From an uncultured Oscillibacter sp. (GTDB lineage: Bacteria; Bacillota; Clostridia; Oscillospirales; Oscillospiraceae), in the NCBI GenBank assembly GCA_950097265.1, contig CATNDJ010000017.1, forward strand, positions 1-37,432: 37,432 nt of DNA. The letters run 5' to 3'. Within the stretch, counting starts at the first letter, position 1; the number at the start of each line of letters is the position of its first letter. A model generated the notes under the pieces. It ran no database searches and was not told the DNA's origin. It saw only the letters and a list, made by a program, of their open reading frames with translations. This document shows positions 8,332 to 15,278 of this stretch, piece after piece. A program made the position numbers and the translations under genes.

Positions 8332-9753
8332 ATGAGGAAAGACCGTTACGAATCTCCCCTCTCCTCCCGGTACGCCTCGCAATTCATGCTGAACCTCTTC
8401 TCCGCCGAAAAGCGTATCGAAACCTGGCGGCGGCTGTGGGTAGCCCTGGCCCGGGCGGAGCACGAGCTGGGCCTTCCCATCACGGCGGAGCAGGTGCGGG
8501 AGCTGGAGGAGCATCTTACCGACATCGACTTTGATTTGGCCGCGGCCCGGGAAAAGGAGGTCCGCCACGACGTCATGGCCCACGTCTACGCCTACGGCGC
8601 AGCGGCCCCCTCGGCGGCGGGCATCATCCACCTGGGGGCCACCAGCTGCTACGTCACCGACAACGCCGACCTCATCCTTTACCGGGAGGGTCTGCGGTAT
8701 CTCCGGAAGGGCCTCCTGGCCCTGCTGGGGAACCTGGCCAAGTTCGCGAAGCAGTACGCGGGCACGCCCACCTTGGGCTACACCCACTATCAGCCCGCCC
8801 AGCTGGTCACCGTGGGCAAGCGGGCCACGCTCTGGATGCAGGACTTTCTGGCGGACCTGGAGGAGCTGGACTTCGTCCTGGAAAACCTGAAATTCCTGGG
8901 CTGCCGGGGCACCACCGGCACTGAGGCCAGCTTTATGGACCTCTTCGAGGGGGACGGAGCGAAAATCGACGAGATGAACCGGCGGATTGCTGGGGAGTTC
9001 GGCTTTGAGAAGACCTTCCCCGTCTGCGGCCAGACCTACCCCCGGAAGGTGGACAGCCGGATTTTGAACTGCCTTTCCTCCATCGCTCAGAGCGCCTACC
9101 GGATGGCAAACGACATCCGCCTGCTCCAGCACGACCGGCAGGTGGAGGAGCCCTTCGAGAAAAACCAGATTGGCTCCTCGGCCATGGCCTACAAGCGCAA
9201 CCCCATGCGCTGCGAGCGCATCTGCTCCTTGTCCCGCTATCTGATGGCGGACGCCATGAACGCCCCCATGACGGCCTCCGTTCAGTGGCTGGAGCGGACT
9301 CTGGACGACTCCGCCAACCGGCGCATCTCCATGCCGGAAGGCTTTCTCTGCGCCGACGCCATCCTGCGCCTGGCTCAAAACGTCACCGACGGGCTCCACG
9401 TCAACGAGAAGGTCGTGGACCGGACCTGCCGGGAGTACCTGCCCTTCATCGCCACGGAGAACCTGATGATGGAGGGGGTCAAGCGGGGCGGCAACCGGCA
9501 GGAGCTCCACGAGATCATCCGCACCTGCTCCATGGCGGCCACGGCCCGGATGAAGGAGGGGGAATCCTGCGACCTGCTTCGCCGCCTGGCGGCGGAGCCC
9601 GCCTTCGCCATGACGGAGGCGGAGATGGAGGCCGTTTTGGACCCCAGGCTGTACACCGGCCGCTGCGCCGCCCAGGTAGAGGCGTTTCTGAAGGGCGCCG
9701 CCCCCCTGCTGGCGGAGGCGGAGGACGGCGAGACGCCGGAAATCAACGTCTGA
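8332..9753 (+). CDS. purB: Adenylosuccinate lyase
   Basis: A 473-residue member of the fumarase/aspartase superfamily. It cleaves adenylosuccinate to AMP and SAICAR to AICAR. The superfamily signature GSSAMAYKRNPMRCE lies at about residues 281-295, and the catalytic-region segment LGYTHYQPAQ is at about residue 145. The length is in the usual range. The start at 8332 has AAGGAGG 5 bases upstream. It is the last gene of the purA-purB unit and is followed by a strong terminator at 9781. Confidence 0.97.
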   Translation: MRKDRYESPLSSRYASQFMLNLFSAEKRIETWRRLWVALARAEHELGLPITAEQVRELEEHLTDIDFDLAAAREKEVRHDVMAHVYAYGAAAPSAAGIIHLGATSCYVTDNADLILYREGLRYLRKGLLALLGNLAKFAKQYAGTPTLGYTHYQPAQLVTVGKRATLWMQDFLADLEELDFVLENLKFLGCRGTTGTEASFMDLFEGDGAKIDEMNRRIAGEFGFEKTFPVCGQTYPRKVDSRILNCLSSIAQSAYRMANDIRLLQHDRQVEEPFEKNQIGSSAMAYKRNPMRCERICSLSRYLMADAMNAPMTASVQWLERTLDDSANRRISMPEGFLCADAILRLAQNVTDGLHVNEKVVDRTCREYLPFIATENLMMEGVKRGGNRQELHEIIRTCSMAATARMKEGESCDLLRRLAAEPAFAMTEAEMEAVLDPRLYTGRCAAQVEAFLKGAAPLLAEAEDGETPEINV

Positions 9754-9780
9754 GTGCCGTCGGAACACCGATATGCAAAG

Positions 9781-9813
9781 AGGGACCCGGTTACGAAACC
9801 GGGTCCCTTTTTT
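9781..9813 (+). terminator. Intrinsic terminator after purB
   Basis: AGGGACCCGGTT (9781-9792) and AACCGGGTCCCT (9797-9808) form a perfect 12-bp stem with a 4-base loop, followed by five more T residues. It also lies just past the end of the convergent GH18 fragment and has A residues before the stem, so it may work in both directions. Confidence 0.93.
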
Positions 9814-9815
9814 CG

Positions 9816-10245
9816 TCATTCAATATTATAGAGGGAATCCAAGACCAGCCAGGTCTGGGAGAAGGGCCGCATGAGGTTCCAGAAGCCAGCACCCCGGAAG
9901 CCGTATTCAGCCACCAGCCGCAACTTGGCCTCCATACTCCGGGCGTCCTCGAACCAGACCTCGTGGGCGGTCCCTCCGGCGTCGGTGTAGTGGAAGAAGG
10001 GGGACTGGGCGGTCTCATCGTACTGGATGGGCACGCCGTATTGGATCGCCAACTCAATAGCCCGCTGGTTGGAGATAGACTGGGCCCTGGTCTCCCCCTG
10101 GATGAAAGGCAATGGCCAGTCGTAGCCGTAGTTGGGCACGCCCAGGAAGATTTTCTCTGTGGGCATTTCGGTGACGGCGTAATCCAGGACAGCCCGGACG
10201 TTGGGGATGGGGGCAACCGCCATGGGGGGGCCGTAGGTATATAAA
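9816..10245 (-). pseudogene. 3' fragment of a GH18 spore-type peptidoglycan hydrolase, split at the prophage junction
   Basis: The last roughly 142 codons match the C-terminal half of LysM/GH18 hydrolases of the YaaH/SleL kind. YTYGPPMAVAPIPNVRAVLD and KIFLGVPNYGYDWPLPF are typical, as is the ending GFWNLMRPF...WLVLDSLY. Family resemblance stops just before Tyr-Thr-Tyr-Gly-Pro-Pro, near 10240. The preceding reading frame back to 10367 is unrelated, AT-rich and overlaps a plus-strand promoter. The N-terminal half, with any LysM domains and the GH18 catalytic DxxDxDxE motif, is missing, so this fragment cannot be an active enzyme alone. The 5' part is expected beyond the far end of the prophage. 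Such enzymes degrade cortex peptidoglycan during germination. Confidence 0.85.
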
Positions 10246-10250
10246 CCATG
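10225..10250. other. Probable left attachment junction (attL) of the prophage
   Basis: GH18 family homology ends and phage-type, lower-GC sequence begins in this interval, around TATACCTACGGCC on the minus strand. No transposase, terminal repeat or target duplication is visible, which fits site-specific recombination by an integrase encoded outside the window. The exact core cannot be fixed without the right junction. Confidence 0.45.
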
Positions 10251-10312
10251 TTGTTTAAAGTAATAAATCAACGTCCACCGCCAGTTGCTCTCTCCTAAAT
10301 ACAATTCCACTC

Positions 10313-10340
10313 TTGACATATTGCAAAAAAAGTGTAAATT
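10313..10340 (+). promoter_or_regulatory. Promoter of the cargo locus
   Basis: A consensus TTGACA (10313-10318) is followed after 16 bp by TAAATT (10335-10340) in AT-rich sequence. It should start a transcript near 10347, just before the first leader hairpin. A host sigma70-type promoter at a prophage edge implies expression in the lysogen. Confidence 0.72.
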
Positions 10341-10346
10341 ATAGGT

Positions 10347-10540
10347 AATGGGGTGATGTCCCGCCATAAACGGGACTCAAAGCAACGCTGTACTTATGGT
10401 GCCAAACGCCATCGGTACGCAAGGCCTTACCTGTATCTGTTGTGGACGGATATTCGGCGAGGTTTCCCCTGGTCTTTTCAATATAAGATCTGGGGTCTGC
10501 TCCCAAGCCCTGCGTGGATTGGCGCGCAGGGCTCTTTTAA
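10347..10540 (+). ncRNA. Structured leader RNA of the cargo locus
   Basis: This non-coding stretch (the window's main gene-free interval) folds by eye into five hairpins. H1 is GTCCCG/CGGGAC (10358-10376). H2 is GTAC..ATGGTG/CGCCAT..GTAC (10390-10418). H3 is ACCT..ATCTGT/ACGGAT..AGGT (10429-10463). H4 is CCCC.GGTCTT/AAGATC.GGGG (10466-10495). H5 is a terminator-like stem (10506-10533). CGCAAGGC (10418-10425) can pair, with one mismatch, with GCCCTGCG (10507-10514), the 5' arm of H5, so it could act as an antiterminator. I recognise no known riboswitch, T-box or retron RNA in it. It may be an attenuator leader or a separate small RNA. The fold was not computed. Confidence 0.55.
10506..10538 (+). 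terminator. Terminator-like hairpin before the cargo gene
   Basis: AGCCCTGCG (10506-10514) pairs perfectly with CGCAGGGCT (10525-10533), followed by CTTTT. It stands 4 bases after the T run from AAGGAGG (10543-10549), the ribosome site of the next gene. It would end a short transcript unless read-through or antitermination occurs. The T run is short, so efficiency is uncertain. Confidence 0.6.
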
Positions 10541-10556
10541 TTAAGGAGGTATTGGC

Positions 10557-11645
10557 ATGTTTGCTGTGATTCAATATCCGTTTATTGACACCCGCCTGCT
10601 GAATGCGGCAGGCCCGAAAAACAGTTTCTTCCCTCCTCAATTTACTCCTCAGCGAATTACCCAAAACCGTTATTTCCGTTTCTTGGGAGAAGAAAAGCTC
10701 CGCAGGGCTCCAGAAAGCCTTCCGGAGAAAGAAAGGACCTATTTTGATTCCAGGACGGCGATTTCCTTTCTTCCCGCACCTCAGGCACCGCTGCAAAAGG
10801 GAGTTTTCAAGCGTCTCTATACGGACGTTTTCTCCCTTCACTATGATATTGGCCTATACGGCTTTTATGATGGACTGCTCTTCCCCTATTCGGGGGAGTA
10901 TGATTCAGTTGCCCGGGAGCTGATGGAAGCTCCTCGTCTAAAGGTAACAAAGCGGTTTGAACACGGCGAGCAAGAATTCAGCTTGTATACTTTTTTTGAT
11001 GAACTCTTGCGGATCTACCAGTATGCCACCACTTCCAAGAAAGCAGGACCTGTCCAGCTTGCCCCAGGCCGGGCCGGAATTTTACCTGGTACCCCGGCTC
11101 TTATCTTCAGCTATGGGCCCTTGGAATTCATACCTCCAAAAAAGGTTAAATGGCTGCTGCCGTCTTTACCGAATCTGAAAGTCGGGTGCAGTCTGCTCAA
11201 TCTGCATAATCATCCAATTGCCGTCTACTATATCTGTCACTGCTTTTCCCATTCAAAGAGCGATGAAGTGCGTAGGCTGCGCATCTGCATTTCCAAAATA
11301 CACGCCTGTAAAGAGACTTTGCGGTTACTCCTGACATACATAGAGCAAGACCAGCCTGGCGGCGTCAAACTAAGGCCTACACTGTTGTACCTTAAAAAGT
11401 TTTTGAGTCTGGCCGGGAGAGAACAGTATTACGGTTTCGACAATCAAAACTTTTGGGATCTGGCTTACAGCATCGATGAAGCGCTTCATCGGGAGCAGTG
11501 GAGCGAGCTCATCGATCGTGTCAGAGGGATCGTCGATCTTCTGGAGCAAGAACAGAATGCGGGAATAAGGATTTATAATTACCAGGGCGCTATGGCAATC
11601 CATTCAGAAAACACACAGTTTGGAGCTTTCTCCATTGAGAAATAA
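10557..11645 (+). CDS. Unrecognised 362-residue cargo protein with a C-terminal beta/Gly motif
   Basis: I do not recognise this family. The start ATG at 10557 follows a strong AAGGAGG. The protein is soluble, with aromatic- and Pro-rich segments in the N-terminal half (for example PFIDTRLLNAA and FSLHYDIGLYGFYDGL) and a more helical C-terminal half with charged helices. The last 23 residues (340-362), beginning YNYQGAMAIHSEN, are Gly/Asn/Ser-rich beta-type sequence. They resemble the N-terminus of the next gene product. No reverse transcriptase, nuclease, TIR or HEPN motif is evident. GC is clearly lower than in the flanking phage and host genes. It opens a two-gene unit behind a structured leader at the prophage edge, a common site for defence or conversion cargo. 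Confidence 0.85.
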   Translation: MFAVIQYPFIDTRLLNAAGPKNSFFPPQFTPQRITQNRYFRFLGEEKLRRAPESLPEKERTYFDSRTAISFLPAPQAPLQKGVFKRLYTDVFSLHYDIGLYGFYDGLLFPYSGEYDSVARELMEAPRLKVTKRFEHGEQEFSLYTFFDELLRIYQYATTSKKAGPVQLAPGRAGILPGTPALIFSYGPLEFIPPKKVKWLLPSLPNLKVGCSLLNLHNHPIAVYYICHCFSHSKSDEVRRLRICISKIHACKETLRLLLTYIEQDQPGGVKLRPTLLYLKKFLSLAGREQYYGFDNQNFWDLAYSIDEALHREQWSELIDRVRGIVDLLEQEQNAGIRIYNYQGAMAIHSENTQFGAFSIEK

Positions 11646-11664
11646 AAAAAGAAAGGTGAGTTCA

Positions 11665-12009
11665 TTGGACAGCGTTACATATGAAAATCATGGCGGCGTC
11701 ATGGTTAACACTTCAAAAGACGTGAGCATCGGCAATATTGTTATCGGGGGACCCCAACCGGAATTAGTCGGCGCAGTGCAAGCTTTTTCAGAGGAAGCGG
11801 AGCGTCTTCTTGCAAGCCTTGAAGCCAATGGCAAAGAAGTTTCCGATTTGAAGGAACAAATCAAAGTTTTTTGTGACAGCGCAAAGGAAAAGGCCCCAAA
11901 GAAAGACGTTTGCAGCGTTTTATTCAAAGGGATCAAGGTTGCGCTGGCAAACGCCTCCTCTGTCGAAACGTTCTTCAACCTTGGCAAAAAAATCTTAGAA
12001 CTGCTTTGA
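11665..12009 (+). CDS. Small cargo protein with N-terminal beta/Gly motif and helical domain
   Basis: The family is not recognised. I prefer the TTG at 11665, which has GAAAGGTGAG 4 bases upstream and gives 114 residues. An ATG at 11620 is in frame but lies inside the previous gene and has no ribosome site. Residues about 6-29 (YENHGGVMVNTSKDVSIGNI...) are rich in Gly, Val, Ile and Asn. They resemble short N-terminal beta motifs of bacterial conflict proteins, including amyloid-signalling motifs. The rest is helical, with a charged middle and an amphipathic C-terminus (VETFFNLGKKILELL). It follows the 362-residue gene by 19 bases and ends at a terminator. A sensor or partner role for the first protein is inference. 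Confidence 0.78.
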   Translation: MDSVTYENHGGVMVNTSKDVSIGNIVIGGPQPELVGAVQAFSEEAERLLASLEANGKEVSDLKEQIKVFCDSAKEKAPKKDVCSVLFKGIKVALANASSVETFFNLGKKILELL

Positions 12010-12038
12010 AAAGCGGAGGGCTATGGCCCTCCGCTTTT
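12009..12038. terminator. Bidirectional terminator between cargo genes and endolysin
   Basis: AAGCGGAGGGC (12011-12021) and GCCCTCCGCTT (12026-12036) form an 11-bp stem with a TATG loop. It is flanked by AAAA on the left and TTTT on the right, so it works for the plus-strand cargo unit and for the minus-strand late operon. Confidence 0.92.
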
Positions 12039-12041
12039 CGC

Positions 12042-12800
12042 TTATTGTTTCATGGCTCTGAGCGTCATGACGGCCGCCTGGGCCCGGGTACAGAAGGCCC
12101 CGGGGTTGCTCCCGTCGGTGATGCCCTTTTCCTTGGCTTCCTGGAGCTCCTTTGCCAGGGCGGGGCTGACGGGATGTTTCCCCATCACTGCCTGGAGCCG
12201 CTTCCCCAGGGCCAGGACCTCCGCGTCGGTCAGATCTTGGATTTTCAAATCATCATCCTCCTTGTTGTATTTTCTGGCGTCCACCAGCCAGTAGCACCGG
12301 ACCTCCCGCCGGAACGCCGCCGGGTCGCCGTTCAGCCGCTTGTCCGCTGAGCTGGCCGGGTCCAGAATCCGGACTTTGCTGTCCCAGTCCCACACCAGCA
12401 CGAAGTGGCCGCCCTTGGTCCAGGTCCCGGGGCCCATCAGAGCAATGACCCAATAGCCCTGGCGCAGGTATCCCTGGACCTGCTTATGGATAGGGTGATT
12501 GGGCTGGTTGAGAATACGGCTTCCCAGCAGCTGCTTGCAGTCGATACCATAGGCCGCCAGCTGGGGCTTGAAGTAGCTGTAATAGGTCCCCTGCTTCAGG
12601 GCCTTGTATCCGTGGGCCACGCTCCAGGCACAGGTGGTCTCCGGCGTAACTCGCTTGTCCTTCAGTGCGGCAATGACCATGGCGGCACAGGTAGGCCCGC
12701 ACCCGGCGCTCCCAATGGTAGAAGTCTCCCCGGGCACCCGGTAGGGCTTGCCGCCCCACCGCTGGTCCCCCTGCTTGTAGGAGACGGGCTTCTTATTCAC
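12042..12800 (-). CDS. Phage endolysin, C39-type peptidase
   Basis: A 252-residue protein without a signal peptide. The N-terminal domain matches Peptidase_C39_2-type cysteine peptidases, with probable catalytic Cys34 in GCGPTCAAM, His132 in GGHFVLV and Asp147 in LDPA. The C-terminal 70 residues end in KGITDGSNPGAFCTRAQAAV, which resembles part of an SLH-type repeat common in Firmicute phage lysins and may bind the wall. Translation probably starts at the GTG at 12800, overlapping the upstream small gene. It is the last gene of the late operon, next to small membrane proteins, so a role in cutting peptidoglycan cross-links at lysis is well supported by context; the bond cleaved is unknown. 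Confidence 0.85.
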   Translation of the reverse strand: MNKKPVSYKQGDQRWGGKPYRVPGETSTIGSAGCGPTCAAMVIAALKDKRVTPETTCAWSVAHGYKALKQGTYYSYFKPQLAAYGIDCKQLLGSRILNQPNHPIHKQVQGYLRQGYWVIALMGPGTWTKGGHFVLVWDWDSKVRILDPASSADKRLNGDPAAFRREVRCYWLVDARKYNKEDDDLKIQDLTDAEVLALGKRLQAVMGKHPVSPALAKELQEAKEKGITDGSNPGAFCTRAQAAVMTLRAMKQ

Positions 12801-13017
12801 TGGACATCTTCTTTCCTGCTTCGCCCTCTAGCACGTCCTGCACCTTCTGGCTCTGCGTCCCAAAATAAAACGCGATGACCACGGCGTACACGGTCATGAA
12901 GTCCTGGGAGATCGTTTGGGCCACGGCCATGTACGCGAACACGCCGGTGAGCGTCAGAGTCACCAGGGACTTCACGCTGAGGAGATTCCCCAGGCGCTTA
13001 ATAATCGTTTGATTCAT
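12793..13017 (-). CDS. Small membrane protein, putative holin
   Basis: A 74-residue protein with two hydrophobic segments (about residues 16-33 and 41-52) and a charged C-terminus. Size, topology and position directly upstream of the endolysin suggest a holin or spanin-like partner. I recognise the general type from Clostridial phages but not a named family. The end overlaps the endolysin start by 8 bases. Confidence 0.68.
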   Translation of the reverse strand: MNQTIIKRLGNLLSVKSLVTLTLTGVFAYMAVAQTISQDFMTVYAVVIAFYFGTQSQKVQDVLEGEAGKKMSSE

Positions 13018-13258
13018 ATGTATCCTCGCTTTCTCCGGGCTTGTCCCCGGCTCTCACTTTTGAAATCTTGATCCCGGCCAGGAGCAGGGCCTCCACGCCT
13101 CCGGCCCCCAGGGTGTACTGGATCAGCGTGTCCGGCACCGCGCCCTTCACGCAGAAAATGACCGTCATGGCCACGATAAACCCAAAGGCGAACAGCCCTA
13201 GAGCCAGCAGGATGACGTTGGAGGTTTTGGCTCTGTTCCTCTGGCGTTTTCCGCTCAC
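12998..13258 (-). CDS. Small two-helix membrane protein of the lysis region
   Basis: An 86-residue protein with a basic N-terminus (MSGKRQRNRAK), one strong membrane helix (about 15-37), a second weaker hydrophobic segment (about 46-64) and an acidic tail. The start is a GTG at 13258 overlapping the upstream stop, and its 3' end overlaps the next gene. It could be a holin, an antiholin or an accessory protein; sequence alone does not decide. Confidence 0.65.
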   Translation of the reverse strand: MSGKRQRNRAKTSNVILLALGLFAFGFIVAMTVIFCVKGAVPDTLIQYTLGAGGVEALLLAGIKISKVRAGDKPGESEDTYESNDY

Positions 13259-13500
13259 GCTCTCACCGCCTCCTCCAGGTCTCCGATCCGGTGGTTGGCC
13301 ACCTTGATTTTCTCCTCTTGGAGCTCCGTGCGTTCCTCCAGCTTGTACACCCGGTCGATGACTTGGTTGTGGACCTCCACCTTTTTCTCCAGCTGCTCCA
13401 GCCGGTACTGCGTCAGCTTGGAGCTGACCAGAATCCCCAGCACAGACCCCAGCCCGGACCCCGCAAGCCCGATCAGGGCAACCAGCACCGCGTCGCTCAT
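13255..13500 (-). CDS. Membrane-anchored coiled-coil protein of the lysis region
   Basis: An 81-residue protein with one N-terminal membrane segment (about 5-27, Gly-rich) followed by a long heptad-type coiled coil (LTQYRLEQLEKKVEVHNQVI and onward). Proteins with this layout are common beside endolysins in Firmicute phages and are often compared with XhlA, although XhlA has the reverse order (coiled coil, then membrane helix). A role in holin function or membrane tethering is inferred from position. Confidence 0.7.
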   Translation of the reverse strand: MSDAVLVALIGLAGSGLGSVLGILVSSKLTQYRLEQLEKKVEVHNQVIDRVYKLEERTELQEEKIKVANHRIGDLEEAVRA

Positions 13501-14405
13501 GCCGTCTCTCCTCCTGAAGCGGGGGCTTCCGTCACTTCGAGCAATCCCAGATTGATGAAATTGGAAAGGCCGCCGCTGTCCGGCGTTGTGGTGATGAAAC
13601 GCCGCCCGCCCACTTCAAACTCCGCCTGGGTCTGTACGGCCATATTATACGCAGCGGGCAGCCCCCAATTTCGCGGATAGCAGTAGCAGCCCTCCAGCTC
13701 CCAGAGATTGACACGAATGGGGACCAGGGGGATTTTATCGCTGTTAGCGTTGTACATTTGGGCGGTGGTGTCCAGAAGCGGCATATAAGGCATATTTTCG
13801 CCAATAGACGCCGCCACGACCGCCCCCGCCTCGTCGAAGTCGACGCAGCGGGCTCCCGCCACCATGGGCGGAGGCGCGGGCTGAGAGCTGGAAGAGGACG
13901 TATTCGTGACCCTGTCCCCCAGCGCGTAGAACAGCGCCTTCCGGCCATTCAGGATGTTCCTGGATTTCACAACTTTGAAGCCGTTTTTCAATTGAGAAGA
14001 ACTATACCCAAGGGCGACGAGAGAAAACGCCCTGGAAGGGTCTCCGAAAAATCGGAGTATGAGATAATAGCCATTTCCAGAAAACGCCGTCAAAACCACA
14101 TCCGCTGTGAGCGATACGGTTGAAAACGGGCCGTAGATGTCCGCGCGGGTATTAGCGGATGCAGGGCACGCGAACAGGAAAGGGCACCCGAAGATCCAGA
14201 GCCACTTCTGCCCAGACGCATCCCGGTCCTCATAGGCCGCCTCTACGCCGCAGTTCTCCGACAGGAAGCCCGCGACGGTTTGGTTGAGGAGCTCCGTCTT
14301 GGCGGCGTTGAGCTGCATGGTGGCCGTCATGCCGTAGGAATAGGGCCTGGTGATATTTTCCGAAGCGCTCTCCAGCGTCCCGGAATATGTCTGCTGAACC
14401 TGCAT
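13497..14405 (-). CDS. Unrecognised phage protein, probable virion tip or tail accessory protein
   Basis: A 302-residue protein with no domain I recognise. It is rich in Tyr, Phe, Gly and Asn with alternating beta-like strands, no signal peptide, and a Ser-run linker followed by prolines near the middle (TNTSSSSSQPAPPP). A sequence such as YNANSDKIPLVPIRVNLWEL suggests a globular surface domain. It lies after the tail-fibre genes and before the lysis genes, where adhesins and receptor-binding accessory proteins are often encoded. The stop and start overlap neighbours at both ends, so it belongs to the late operon. Confidence 0.72.
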   Translation of the reverse strand: MQVQQTYSGTLESASENITRPYSYGMTATMQLNAAKTELLNQTVAGFLSENCGVEAAYEDRDASGQKWLWIFGCPFLFACPASANTRADIYGPFSTVSLTADVVLTAFSGNGYYLILRFFGDPSRAFSLVALGYSSSQLKNGFKVVKSRNILNGRKALFYALGDRVTNTSSSSSQPAPPPMVAGARCVDFDEAGAVVAASIGENMPYMPLLDTTAQMYNANSDKIPLVPIRVNLWELEGCYCYPRNWGLPAAYNMAVQTQAEFEVGGRRFITTTPDSGGLSNFINLGLLEVTEAPASGGETA

Positions 14406-14677
14406 TATGTATCCCCCTTTTCTAAGATTTCATAGGAGCCCTCGCAGAGGACGGGCTGCCTTGCCGGGAAGAGCTTCAAGACGGAGGTCCAGAGGGTGAA
14501 ATCCTTGTCGTAGCCGGATACCCACTCTGTGCCGCCGCCCGCCGGGATGCTCCTTACCGCCGCCGCCAGCGCCCCGGAGACCTGCTTTTCCGGCAGCCTC
14601 CCGCCCTTTTCCGCCACGGCGGTGTAGGCGTCCTCCAGGTTTTCCTTGATGCGCTCAATTTCACTCAGGATGCTCAT
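14405..14677 (-). CDS. Short tail-fibre-associated protein
   Basis: A 90-residue protein whose start, MSILSEIERIKENLEDAYTA, resembles the start of the next upstream gene product (MSIATEISRIQTARNGIRTK). Both share a helical N-terminal module typical of small fibre proteins. The rest (from about residue 50) is beta-like and aromatic. It probably shares the docking site of its neighbour on the tail fibre or baseplate; this is inference. Confidence 0.65.
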   Translation of the reverse strand: MSILSEIERIKENLEDAYTAVAEKGGRLPEKQVSGALAAAVRSIPAGGGTEWVSGYDKDFTLWTSVLKLFPARQPVLCEGSYEILEKGDT

Positions 14678-14687
14678 GCCGCCCTCC

Positions 14688-15266
14688 TCAGATCGCCGCC
14701 AGCGCCGCCTCGATGTCCCCGCTGAGGCTCACCGTTCCCCCGGCGGCGTATCCCGCCGGGATGACCGCACTGGTGACCGTCAGCCCGTCGATGGTCTTGG
14801 AGATCTCCCCGTTATTGGGCATGGTCCCCGCCACCGTCTTCCCGGCTGCGTCCACGATGATCTTCCCGGTCAGCACGTCTCCCGCCCCGGCGGTGACGGC
14901 CCCCACGTCCTGGTAGCTCTCCGGGATGGCGTTCACCGTCACGTCGGAGAGGCCGTAGTAGCCGCTGTCCGGCGTGACGTTCTGCTGGGCCTTGGTGGGC
15001 GTCACGGTTTTGGACTGGAGGTTATAGCTCCCCGCCCCTGCCACGCCGGAGACGGTGCCGCTGCCGTTGTGGTAGCCCTTGGGGATGGTGTAGGTGTCCC
15101 CCTCCTGGACCGTGGCCGACACGGCCCCCCGGTTCTCGATGCCCGCCGCCGCCGCGGCCAGCGCGTCCAGACCGTCCGACGGCTGGGCCAGTCCCAGCTC
15201 CGTCAGCTTGGTCCGGATGCCGTTGCGGGCGGTCTGGATTCTGCTGATTTCCGTTGCGATGCTCAT
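14688..15266 (-). CDS. Phage tail-fibre-type repeat protein
   Basis: A 192-residue protein with a helical N-terminal module (about 1-45) followed by repeated beta motifs: YTIPKGYHNGSGTVSG near residue 60 and the related VIPAGYAAGGTVSLSG near the C-terminus, with VTPTKAQQNVTPDSGYYGL between them. These repeats are common in fibre proteins of Clostridial phages and prophages. It probably forms part of an elongated fibre. The N-terminal module is shared with the 90-residue neighbour. Confidence 0.75.
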   Translation of the reverse strand: MSIATEISRIQTARNGIRTKLTELGLAQPSDGLDALAAAAAGIENRGAVSATVQEGDTYTIPKGYHNGSGTVSGVAGAGSYNLQSKTVTPTKAQQNVTPDSGYYGLSDVTVNAIPESYQDVGAVTAGAGDVLTGKIIVDAAGKTVAGTMPNNGEISKTIDGLTVTSAVIPAGYAAGGTVSLSGDIEAALAAI

Positions 15267-15278
15267 AAAAACGCCTCC

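Noticed and set aside
8311-9819. 502-codon minus-strand open frame opposite purB
   Set aside because: Antisense to a well-conserved enzyme gene with its signature sequence; no ribosome site at a credible start.
10246-10367. N-terminal extension of the GH18 frame to an ATG at 10367
   Set aside because: The extra 41 codons are unlike any GH18 protein, overlap a consensus promoter on the other strand and begin where the prophage sequence starts; probably chance read-through of the junction.
9816-10560. Insertion sequence breaking the GH18 gene
   Set aside because: No transposase, terminal inverted repeats or target duplication; what follows is a phage module.
10377-10841. 154-codon minus-strand open frame across the cargo leader
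   Set aside because: It runs antisense over the hairpins and the start of the cargo gene and has no homology or ribosome site I can see.
10347-11645. Retron (structured RNA plus reverse transcriptase)
   Set aside because: The 362-residue protein shows no YxDD or other reverse transcriptase motif.
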